The notes under the pieces: generated by a model
Told to the model about the DNA's origin: nothing
Seen by the model: the letters and a program-made list of their open reading frames with translations, nothing else
The model's database searches: none
Position numbers and translations under genes: made by a program
Shown here: piece after piece, positions 15,522 through 25,100 of the stretch
How positions within the stretch are numbered: the first letter of the stretch is position 1
Layout of the letters: every line of letters starts with the position of its first letter
Source of the DNA: Euglena gracilis
Lineage: Eukaryota > Euglenida > Euglenophyceae > Euglenales
DNA length: 64,000 nucleotides
Assembly: GCA_039621445.1 (NCBI GenBank)
Contig: CP154955.1
Coordinates: forward strand, 16,906,691 to 16,970,690
Direction of reading: 5' to 3'

Positions 15522-17717
15522 TGCGTGTGTGTGGTGTGAGTGTGTCTGGTGTGTTGCGTATGTGCCTGTGTGTGGTGGGGTGCACACATTCAGTTCAGGT
15601 TGTTGGCAGTCGGTGTTGGCAGTTTGTGGCTGGATGAGCCCCCTCCCCCAGAATAGTGTTGGGTGTGCCCAGGCAGCCGTGACGGAGGTGGAGGCGGCTC
15701 TCGTGGAGGCCGTCACGGCGAAGGACCTGCCGGGCGTGGAACGGGTGCTGCGGTGGATTGTCGCCGGGGAACGGCACCATTTTGGCCACCCCCACCCTGG
15801 CCGGTGGCCTGCCGCAGCTCTCCCCGCTCCGCCAGCTGGCTGCTGCGGTCGTCTGGTGCGGCCCTGTCGTCAACTCTGCATCCTTTTCCGGCTGGTCTGG
15901 GGCCGTGGCATTTTTTTTTGAAAGAGTAGAACATCGGCTTACGGTCTCACATATGGCATAAAGTGGAGCCCCCACAGTCGAGTGTGGGGTACTGTGGGGG
16001 GCAAGTGTGGGGGGGAGTGTGGGGGGGAGTGTGGGGTGACAGTGGGGGGGAGTGTGGGGGGTAAGTGTGGGGTGACAGTGGGGGGGGTGTGGAAGGGTAA
16101 GTGTGGGGGGCGACAAGTGTGGAGTGACCGTTGGGGGCAAGTGTAGGGTGATGTGGGACACTTCACTATTGTGCTCTGCAATATTGAACATTTTTGTACC
16201 GCAGACTTTTAATCATGTCGGATTTGGAATTCATCGCCTTTGGCTACATTATGCAGAACTACCATAAATTTTCACCTTTGTTGGAACGAGGGCATTCTGA
16301 ACAGGCCCTAAATTACACCAAGGCAGACATTGGACGCCTTGGAACTGTGCCTGAACTTGACCTGCCCCTGAAGGGTTTTGTTCACTTGCTGCTATTTTCT
16401 ATCTTCGTGTTCGGAAGATAAGGTTTTTGTTGTTTTGGATCTGAGGGGGGTCCGCCCCCCCCCCCCCCGGGACGAGGCCGAAGGCCGAGTGAGTCAAAAA
16501 ATGACACTCAAACGTTGGGCCACATGCAGGAATTTGGCAATTTCTTCTTCACACAAAAGGGAAGTGTGGGGGGTAAGTGTGGGGTGACAGTGGGGGGCAG
16601 TGTGGGGTCACAGTGGGGGGGGGAGTGTGGGGGGGTAAGTGTGGGGTGACAGTGGGGGGTGTGTGGGGGGTAAGTGTGGGTTGACAGCGGGGGGGAGTGT
16701 GGGGTACCCCACAGTACTGTGGGGTACTGTGGGGGCTCCACTTTATGCCATCTCTCTACGGTCTGGTCGTGCAGTTGGAACCGACAGGGCAGCGTGGCGA
16801 CCAAAGTTCTCCTTCGGAAAACTGTGTTTTAGATGGTGCTCAAAAAATACCAGGGGGTCCCATTCATAGATTCACGTAACACCCGTGTGACCCCTTCCCC
16901 CCGGGGTTGCTTTGAGTGAGTGGATGGGAATGCTTATTTAAATTGTATGCATGTGCTTTGGAGGCTTTCATCCCGCCTTCTTCTGGATTACATCGAAACA
17001 GCCACCGAAATGTGCAGCGGGCAATTTCAATCGTGTGAGAGCACCCCCCCCCCCGCAGTCAGTCAGCCCGCTGGCAGCGAAGGGCAGGCCAGCGGGAGCG
17101 ACGGGGCCAGCCACACGTACCTTGTGCCAGTGGCGGTGCTGCACCTCCGGCTGGGAGAGCGGGAGGTAGGGCGGCGGTATTTGCGGCAGGCCATCGGGCA
17201 GGGGTCGACAACAAGGTGGCCAGTGCTCTGGTTCATGCTTGCACTTTTAAGCCATCTGACCAGAAGACGGGTTGCAGGAGTTGAGCCGGTTTTGAGCCAG
17301 TGCAGAGCGTTGTTGGAAACCTGGGATCCCCCTGCACCCAACGACACCTCCCCGGTGAATAGACATGTCAAACGCCACCCAACATCGGCTTGCGGTCTCA
17401 CATATTGCATAAAGTTGACCCAGATGACCCTCCCTTAATGCCCAATGACACACAAGGCAGATGTGCTTTCACCCCAAGCTAACCATTCAAATACCACAAA
17501 AAGCAACATTTCAAAGAATTTTCCCTTGAACAAAATGAATCAATTTTGCTTGCTTGCCCCCCCCCAATATTTCTTTATTATTTTGCCATTTCCGTCCTCC
17601 CCTGGGGCTGAAGTGTGGCAGCGGCTGCACCCCCTGGACGAGGCCACGGTGTGCGGCATCCGGGCCCAGCTCCAGCAGTCCTGGCGGAAGCGAACCGCCC
17701 CATCCATCCCGCCCTGA
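10358..17717 (+). CDS. SET-domain protein methyltransferase, SMYD4-like
   Basis: Role: likely protein-lysine methyltransferase of the SMYD type. Candidate exons: near 10358-10455 (GAGRLVLSRPP, typical of the SET start); near 10570-10740 (WCAACGGLHAGACRAF, possible zinc-binding insert); near 11350-11490; near 12252-12320 (ITAEGFLLVAQRMGLNC); 12457-12587 with the SET motif MMNHNCAPNC; 13302 to about 13370 with GEPLTISYLPRK; 14665-14805 with the post-SET zinc motif RWHFTCGCERC and FVCLRCAAPL; near 15040-15150 with WRCGGCGHAVGEEER; 15333-15437 (RLHPFHHLVLELARAL); 15673-15752; 17059-17165; 17622-17717 ending in TGA. Junction 12587/13302 is in phase. The second CxxC pair after the post-SET cysteines is the SMYD4 arrangement. 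A canonical MYND finger is not clearly seen. N-terminal exons and the start codon are uncertain. Several introns carry transposons. Confidence 0.7.
12098..12170 (+). repeat. (GT)n microsatellite with GT/GGGT continuation
   Basis: About 12 perfect GT units, then degenerate gtgtgg/gggtgg repeats, inside an intron of the SET-domain gene. Confidence 0.85.
13434..13829. mobile_element. Non-autonomous hAT-like element (396 bp) in intron
   Basis: The left TIR is CAGGGAATATTTTAAG and the right end is CTTAAGAAATTTCCTG, its inverse with a few mismatches. Flanks are tttccctc on the left and attccctc on the right, a 7/8 target-site duplication. Inside are ccagctggctgg-type C/G arms and a T-rich middle with a cggcactt/cggcgctt hairpin. 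CAGGG ends plus 8-bp duplications are typical of hAT elements. It lies in the intron between the SET C-terminal exon and the post-SET exon. Confidence 0.75.
14088..14516. mobile_element. TIR element, CAGGGTTYGATATAAGG family (429 bp)
   Basis: The left end CAGGGTTTGATATAAGG and the inverted right end CAGGGTTCGATATAAGG differ at one base. Eight Cs precede the left end and exactly eight Cs follow the right end, compatible with an 8-bp duplication but weak evidence inside a C-run. Two C/G arms beginning tttaggtggggg (14117 and 14422) enclose a T-rich middle with two gcgctttgcgc hairpins. A related element is at 32361-32723. It occupies the same intron as 13434-13829. Confidence 0.75.
15438..15540 (+). 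repeat. (GT)n microsatellite
   Basis: An interrupted GT tract starts at the 5' splice site after the exon ending at 15437. Open frames through it are artefacts. Confidence 0.9.
15948..16756. mobile_element. TIR element with gtgtggggtgacagtgggg arrays (809 bp)
   Basis: The left part atggcataaagtggagcccc…cacag is repeated inverted at the right (ctgtgggggctccactttat…gccat). TACGGTCT occurs immediately outside both ends (15940-15947 and 16757-16764), a possible 8-bp duplication. Each arm contains a minisatellite of gtgtggggggtaagtgtggggtgacagtg type (about 15975-16150 and 16560-16710). The middle (16194-16421) holds a 70-residue open frame with good coding appearance (contains MQNYHKFSPLLERG and EQALNYTKADIGRLG). 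A partial copy of the left end plus flank at 17384-17415 makes the exact boundary uncertain. Confidence 0.6.
17384..17415 (+). repeat. Partial copy of the left end of the 15.9-kb TIR element
   Basis: acatcggcttgcggtctcac atattgcataaagt matches 15931-15965 almost base for base, including sequence outside the putative TIR. Confidence 0.6.
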
Positions 17718-18340
17718 AGCCAACCACCTCCCACTGCCCCGCGATACATCCGTCCCTGGGCCCCCATTTGCCTCGTTCCTGGGTGCGCCGGTGCCAGCAG
17801 TGTGCATTTGTGTGCTTGTGCTCCGACTCCAGACTGGGGCCCTTCCAGATGCGAGTGGATGTGAGTGGGTGCACGTTGGGCAAATGTGGCAGGAGGGGGG
17901 TGGTTGCCAGTGCGTTGCGCTGCGTCTGAACTCCGGCAGGACCCCGTGCCTTGCCTTCTCCGGTGCGCAGGTGTCCCTTGTTCCCCCTTGACACGAGCAC
18001 TGTGCAGTTTCTTTGCGGCCCATGGGCCACCAGCGATGCTCGAGGTGACGCAGCCAAGCCACATGGCAGGTGTGCACAGCCCTGTTCCTGCTGAGTGATG
18101 AATGTGTCATGCTTTCATTTGCCGTGCTCCGACGTAATGGATGCAGTCAGGCTCCCTTTTCCAAAAAAAACAACAACTGTCAGGGGCCCCAGCACTGGAC
18201 GATTTTCCATGGTGAAGTTTCACTGACAATCCCCGTGGGGAATGTGACATTGTCTGGTGTAACATGAAACGTTACAGTGGTGTGGCGTCGTATGTCATGG
18301 TTCGGGATCTTCATCCCGCACATCCTGTCCCCTGCCACAG
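17718..18340. other. Intergenic gap between the two methyltransferase genes
   Basis: Runs from the stop of the SET-domain gene to the first supported exon of the METTL21-like gene. I see no gene or repeat. The downstream gene's start codon and promoter probably lie here; an ATG-started frame open from 18277 continues into the 18341 exon. Confidence 0.4.
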
Positions 18341-20602
18341 AGGGGGACACACCACATCCGGACGAAATGATGGAGCTCTGCTTCCACACGTGCTTCGGCG
18401 ACGACGGCCACGTGCCCTACGTCCCCAAGTCCATCCCGCTGTGTGACCGCCACGCGCTGGAGGTGGAACAGGACGAGTACGGTGCCCGGTGGCCTCCCTC
18501 TCCGAGATCGCCCCCCCCCCCCCCGAGCCCCAAACCTTTGGAATTGTTTCTGCGTGACCCCTTTCTGACTTGTCAACGTGCGGAGAGGACGCTCGCCAGG
18601 AGGGGGAGGTGGTTGTGGTAGGAAACCCCCCAATGGGCCTCTCTGTGGGGAAGGAGGGCAGCGGCGGCGGCGGAGGGGTGGGCACGTTCGTCTCGCCGTC
18701 CGCCGTCCATCTGGCGCGGGCGCTGCACCGGCATTCGGAGGCGGACCCGTTACAAAAGGCAGTATGGGCTGCCCCTCCGCTGCCAGGCCGCCCTAAGCAT
18801 CTGTGCCAGGCTGCAGCCCCATATGCAGTGGGGCCTTGCAGACCAGGAGGAATGGCACAGCCGAGCAGAGGTCCACCTGTGTCTCCAAACGGGCGACCGG
18901 CACTTTGTCTTTGGTGTCTGGGCTGGCGCCGGTGGAATTTCACCGGAACAGCACCTTTGCGACTTCCCTCGGGTTGCCTTCGGGTGATTTCCACGAAGGT
19001 TTGCCCTGCCTGCAGGGCGGGTGGGGGCGGGGGGCACTCTTCATCACGCGTGCCCTCGTGTGCCCCCCGACCCGCCGCAGGTCTGCGGCTGCCGGACGGT
19101 GGTGGAGCTCGGGGCGGGCACCGGCGTTCTGGGGCTGGCGGTGGCCTTGCTGGATGGCGTCGGCCCGGCGGCGCAGTTCGTCCTCACGGAGCAGGCCCCG
19201 CTGCTGCGACTCCTGCAGGTCGACCGCCCGAAAGAACCCCAACCGAGAGAACGGCCCGGTGGAGGATTTTTTTGGACCCCTCCACCCCGAGTGAGACCCG
19301 CCGCCCTGGAGGACGGCAGTGGGGAGCCCATCCCAACGTGCCCCGCCTGCCTTCCCCACAGCGGAACATCGAGCGGAACCGCCCGGCCCTGTCGCCCCAC
19401 TGCGCTCGGGTGGACGCCCGCGAGCTCGACTACCCTGGGCCGCCCCATACACCTTCTCAGCCCCCCTCCCCCCCCCCCGGCACCGCCATTGAGGCACACA
19501 GCCAGTCTTCTGGCCGGGGTATGACATTGCACGGGTGCCTCGCAGGGACGGTTGATGGGGGCCGCCCAGTCGTTGGGGCACTGCCCAGGCATCACCCAGA
19601 TCCCCCTCCACCCTGTGTGGTGTCAACCCCTCCCCATGCCACGGCGCGAGGGGGTCACGTGTGTGGCACATGTGTCACATGTGAGGCACAGAAGACTAAC
19701 CCCCCCCCAATGATTTGACAAGGAAGTCAACGTTTGGGTTGTGTGGGAGTGGAGTGGCCCCAGAGATTGACTGCTTTTCTTGCAGCCCAGGTCTGGAATC
19801 CCTCTCGGAGACAGAGGGCAAGGTTGGATCTGCCAGGAGGGTTAGTTATGCCTGTGTGTGCCGGTGGAGGTTCGCCCGCCGTCTCTCCTCTGCCCGCCGG
19901 GGAGGGGGGTGTGGCCCGCGGCGCTGGTGGCCTCCCTGGGGGCCGGGGTGGACCTAGTGCTGGCGGCGGACTGCGTCTATGCGGAGGAGGCCGTCCGGGG
20001 CTGGCTGGGCCAGCTCTCCTCTGACGACGCTGGCACCATCAAGCCCCCCCCCCATTTCCGGCCTCATCGTTTTGTATTTCTACCCCCGTATTTTCATTTG
20101 CTGTTATCCTTTTTTTTGGAACCCCCCCCAGTGCGCCCCCTCCAGTGCTGTGCCATCCCCCCGCTGGTGGAGACTCTCCGGGTGTTGTGTGAAACCCCGG
20201 CCACGCATTTGGTGCTCTCCAACAAACACCGCTCCAGGCATCCCCCCTCCCCTGATCACCCTTCTGCGGGTGCGGGGCACCACATTCATTTGTGTGCCAA
20301 CCGCTTGCCTGGCCCGGTTTCTCATGGCGCCGGTGGGGAACTAAGGGAGGCAGAACAGAGGCAACCCAGCGGGTGCAGCCGACGTGAACAGCATTTTCCG
20401 TCGGTTTCCTCCCACCCTCCCAGCATTTGGGTTGGGTTCATTGGCCGGCTGGGCACCTCGCCCCCCTCCCCCCAGGCACACCTCGGAGCTGTTCTTCAAA
20501 CTGCTGCGCCGCGACTTCGACTGGGAGGAGCTGGCCGTCCCAGCTGTAGAGGGCCAGGCGGACTTCTTCATGCTGCTGGCCCACCGCCGGCCACCCCAGT
20601 GA
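18341..20602 (+). CDS. METTL21-family protein-lysine methyltransferase (Methyltransf_16)
   Basis: Role: class I S-adenosylmethionine-dependent methyltransferase acting on protein lysines. Exons: 18341-18481 (FGDDGHVPYVPKSIPLCD); about 18600-18761 (GTFVSPSAVHLARALHRH); 19081-19218 with motif I VVELGAGTGVLGLAVALLDG; 19362 to about 19440 (RNIERNR … VDARELDY); about 19908-20041 with DLVLAADCVYAEEAV; about 20130-20237 (LVETLRVL … HLVLSNKHRS); 20476-20602 (ELFFKLLRRDFDWEEL … ADFFMLLAHR, TGA). Order and motifs match the family: SAM-binding glycine loop, NxxxN, DxVYxEEA, late FFxxLxxxFxWEEL. The junctions 18761/19081 and 19218/19362 are in phase 0. The 20237/20476 junction fits only if the donor is GC. 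The usual catalytic-core Trp before motif I reads V/S here. Start codon not fixed; exact paralogue unknown. Confidence 0.8.
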
Positions 20603-20828
20603 CAGACATCGGCCAACTTGACAGTGCCGGTCGCACCGTGTGCACCCGGGGCGGATTTTCCTCCGGCCGTTCCGGCTGCCCCACCTCTCCGCATCCAGGA
20701 TGCGGTTATTTGCCATCACAGGCGTCAGGCGTCTACCCCCCAAAAAACGTGTCCATCCTTCCATTGCGCCCACCCCCAACTGTTGTGCAGCCATACCCTC
20801 GGGGCAGAACGGGAATCGGCCGAACAGC

Positions 20829-21460
20829 CAGGGTGGTGGGTGGGGGGGGGTCGACCCCCCCACCCCCTGCATGGTGGGTGGGGGGGGGGGGGAGGGGCGA
20901 CCACCCCCCCACCTCATCTTCCCGTATTTCCGGGAGCACCAATTTTTGGACCAAATTTTTTTTCCGGTGCCTTCGGCGCTGGGTGTTTTTTTGACCCATT
21001 TTGGGACCCATATAGGGGGTCCCCCCAAAAACCACCCAAAACCCCATTTTTTCATATATTCCAAACTTTCAACATTTTCTCAAAATGTTGATTTTGACAG
21101 GTTTTTGAAGCAAAAAATGCCAGTCCAAAAATTTCAAAGATAAAAAATGTCAGTAAACTTTGACTGTGCCAAAATTTTGTCCACTTTTTTTCATTTTTTT
21201 CACCCCCCATCCTAAAAACTACCAGTTTTTAACCCTGAAATTTTGAGTTTTTTTTTGTGAAAAAGTGTTGTTTTCCATCAAAAATCATGTGTTTTGGGAT
21301 CATTTTTCAAAAAAGAATTTCAAAAATTTTTCTGGCCAAAATCCCCGTTTTCCCGAAATCAGTGAAAATGCTGTGGTGGGTGGGGGGGTCGATCCCCACC
21401 CCCACCTCCCGGGTGAGGGGGGTCAACCACCCCTCCACCAGGCCTTCCCATCCTGCCCTG
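20829..21460. mobile_element. CAGGG…GTCGAC element, long copy (632 bp)
   Basis: The left end is CAGGGTGGTGGGTGGGGGGG then gtcgacccc. The right end is accaggccttcccatcctgccctg, i.e. CAGGG inverted, preceded by gtggtgggtggggg gtcgatccc arms. The middle is strongly A/T-rich with a ccggtgccttcggcgctgg hairpin at about 20962. A short copy (32870-33061) and a 3' end (about 29100-29150) share both signatures. No clear 8-bp duplication. Confidence 0.6.
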
Positions 21461-21898
21461 CATGCCCCTCTTCTCCTTAATTTGGGGGAGGGTTAAGAGT
21501 GCCACAGCCTTTTTCATATCAGCTGCCCACCCCCAAAAGCTGGTACACATTGCCCTCAATGTCCAGAATTCGAGGGTAGCATTGTTTTGGTGAAGATCAG
21601 GGATGGCTCAAGTGCATCCCGAACTGAACATTTTTCTTGTTTTCGGAACCAAACCACCAAGTTACCACCACAGTCCCTTCATTCCACTTCAGAGCAGGGA
21701 TTCTCAGGAAGTTTGAGGACTTTGTCCCAAGTGAGGGAAGTCCCCACAGCAACGGTGAGACAAGGAGCGCCCCAGGACGGTTGTGGGGGGTCTCTTCTTT
21801 TGAAGAATGTGTCCGAGACGTACGTTCTGTAGTCAAAGTGCATTTCTTTGCCCGCTGGCCGACGTCCGAATCAGCCGATGGCGTTCGAAATCCCTCTG

Positions 21899-22120
21899 CC
21901 CCCCCCCCCCCCCCCCGGGGGTCCCCCCGGAGGGGGGTGGGATACTTTTCGGCGCCGAAGGCGCCGAAAAAGTGCTATTTTAGCACTTTTCGCGATTTTG
22001 CGGCCATTTTTTTTTGTGGGTCCCCAGGGACCCCCCCCCCCCGGGGGGGGCCCCTCCCAGGGGGTGGGTGGGTGGGGGGGGGACCCCCCCCCCCCCCCCC
22101 CGGTCTTAAAAAACCCCCTG
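21899..22120. mobile_element. hAT-like MITE, 5'-truncated copy
   Basis: From the C-run at 21899 it matches 24110-24334 almost throughout: ccggaggggggtgggatac, ttttcggcgccgaaggcgcc, ttttagcacttttcgcgatt, then the end CTTAAAAAACCCCCTG. The left TIR is missing. It lies immediately upstream of the ATG at 22197. Confidence 0.7.
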
Positions 22121-22196
22121 CCCCCCCCCCCCCGAACACCGGCGCTGCCGTCCCTCAGGTGCCACTTCCCGTTCTGTGTTGCGCAGCACCGCCCCC

Positions 22197-25100
22197 ATGC
22201 CCCCGGTCGGGCCACTGGCGGGGGCCCCGGCAGATGGGACGGAGGCCGGGCCCGACCCCCTCCTCCTCGCCCAGCTGGCCCAGGGGGTGCACCGCTTCGA
22301 GGCCGCCGGCCACCCCTACACCCTGGGCAGGCGGCCCCCCGGGGACCACCACCACCACCACCGGGGTGCCGCACTGGCAGGAACGACTGACGCCTTCACG
22401 GCCCGGCCCCTCCCCCCCAAATGCTGGCATCATTTTTCAAAAAGCTGGATGAAGTTCCTGCTTCTGCTTGCGCCCAGCCTTTTTTAACAATCCCCCCCAG
22501 GAGGTTGTTTTTTCCTTTCAATTCAAACGGCCTCTAACTGGCGTCAAAAGGACCCCCTAAGTTGCACAAGGCTTCTTGTCTGTTGATGGCTGGTGCCAGC
22601 TTTGCATCTGGCCCAGTTTGCTGTGTGGTGAGTGGCCAGGACCCCTTACACCAGTGCTCTTTTGTTGCTCCGCCTGGCCAGGATAGTAACTCTGGTGTCA
22701 TTCCAGGTCAAAAGGACCCCCCTCCGACTGCCCTGAAGGAGGCCGCCTGCTGCCGTACGCCATTGGCCGCCCCCGACACCTTGCCCAGGGGCACCCTCCC
22801 CATCTTTTGGGTCGCCATCTCCCTCCCTCTCCCCCGCCCCACACCCCCCATTCATTGGCTTGCAACTTCCCCGGGGGTGTGTGGAGGGGTCGGGGGGGGG
22901 GGGGGTGTCGTGCGCCGGCCGTCCGGGGGGTGCCTGTGGCGTGCGCCGAGGCCGTGAAGCGGGCCCTCTATGCGGAGGGTGGCCTTGCGGTGGCGATGCA
23001 GGCCTTTGCCGAGACGGAGGAGACGGTCACCGCGGAGTCCACCGTCCTGGGCCCCGGCCGCTGTGGCATACGTTGCAGGGAGTGCCGGCCATCACCCCAG
23101 CATTTTCTCCCCGGCTGCTTCCGGTGGTGTCTGGGTCTGGGATGACCCATCTGAATGGCCGGAGGGAACACATGACCCACTTGACCAGCAACGTTCTTCG
23201 CGGAGAAAGCGCCACGAACCCAGAAGAAGGTCCGTAGTACTCCAAACAGGGTATTTCTAACATTTGGACCCAAATGCTTTGGTTCTGACCTGCTCAATGA
23301 GGCGAAGACAGAGGTACACCAGAGTTCGATAAGGCCAAGAGGGGTCCGGACCGGAGGGGCTACCTGGGACCCTCCAAAAAAAACGCAGCCAGGTCACCTC
23401 CGAAATGAACGGAAGGGGTCTCTTCGCCGAGAGGTGCTGCGTCAAGGGTTTGGTGTCCAACCCTGCCTGACCATTCTGTCCATGGAACCAAAAAACGTGC
23501 GGACGTATGCGACCCTGGGAAAACGGGAGGCGTCTTTAACGATTTTGGGCGGCAAAATCCTTTCGGCCCGGCGCTTGGGCTGAAAGCCGGTCACCCAGAC
23601 CGTGCCATTGTTTAGGTGGGGTATGCCCCCCCCTCCCCCCAACCACCCCCGCCTGGACCAGGGGGGGGGGGGCGGGGGGAAACACCCGACCCCAGCCTTG
23701 GGGCCCAGTGGGGGAGTCGCACTACCGGCACATGTTTGATGGGGACCTCCTGAACGTGGTGGTGGACGGCGACCAGACCGGGCGCTGTCTCAGGGGGGGG
23801 GGTTGTTGTGGGAGGTTGCCTTGCGTTTGGTTGCAGCCGCAGTCCGCTGTAGTTCCAGCCAACACATTTTTTGTGGAATGTTTGGATTTTGCCCCGGCGC
23901 TGCCAGGTTTGTGTTACAAGCTGACCACCCAAAAAAAAAACAGCACAAATTTCAAGCATCGGTGTGTACAGAAAAGTATTATTGTTTGTTGGTGTGTCAA
24001 TTGCCACCCGGTGCACCAAAACTGGACTGGCGGCCACTGGTGGAATCAGGGATTTTTTTAAGTTTGGACCCCGGGGGGGGGGGAGGGGGGGGAGGGCGGG
24101 TGGGTCCGGCCGAGCCCCCCCCCCCCGGGGGGGGGTCCCCCCGGAGGGGGGTGGGATATACTTTTCGGCGCCGCAGGCGCCGAAAAAATTCTATTTTTAG
24201 CACTTTTCGCGATTTTTCGGCCATTTTTTTGTGGGTCCCCCAGGACCCCCTCCCCCCCCCCGGGGGGGGCCCCCCCGCAGGGGGTGGGTGGGGGGGACCC
24301 CCCCTCCCCCCCCCCGGTCTTAAAAAAACCCCTGGGTGGAATGCAACCTGTGGCTGGCCAAGGCTGACTGTGGCTGGCCACAGCGGGTGGCGACCGGCCA
24401 TATTCAGCGGCAGTCAGTTGCTGTTTGTTGTCCAATATTCCAGCCAGACCAGTGAACATATTTCTGACTCAGCGCGACCAACTGCATCCAGCTGCGGCCA
24501 GCCATGGTTGCGACCGCCGGCATTGCAGGGTTGGATTTTTGACTGGTCCCTGCCAGCCGCGGCTGACCACCTGGCTTGCATCCTCATCAACATTTGAGAA
24601 AGCTGTGCTTCAGTGCGCAATGCCTTTTTACTATCATTTTTAAAACCATTTTAAGTTTTTGTATTTCGGAATTCGACATGCACACGCATGCCAGGGCTTT
24701 CGACAAGTGGGCCGCGGTCCAACCAAACAACGTCCAACCCCATGGTCAGTCCCCCCTCCCTCAACGCCCTGTGTGGCAGCGACGGTGGCACACAGGTGGC
24801 CCGCGCCGTGTTTGTGGAGGAGCTGCTGCCCGCGCCGCCCACCACCCCCTCCGGCGGTCTGGTACCTGTGGCGTACCTCACAGGGGTGTTGGTCGTCCCC
24901 GGCCAGCAGGGGCAGGCACGGATGGGCTTTCAATGGCCATGGAGTGGCGGAGGGGGTGTCGGTCCATGTCCAAAGGGCTGCGGCTGTGTATTTATCACCC
25001 CCCCCCCCCAAGACCACAGCAATCAAGCTTGTCGGCCGGCCATTGAAACAAATAAAACAGAAGGACGTTTTTTTGGGTACCAACCCAGTCCTTCACCCCC

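Noticed and set aside
15960-16740. CRISPR-like or satellite array from the gtgtggggtgacagtgggg repeats
   Set aside because: Units are irregular with no unique spacers, and the DNA is eukaryotic; better explained as minisatellite arms of a TIR element.
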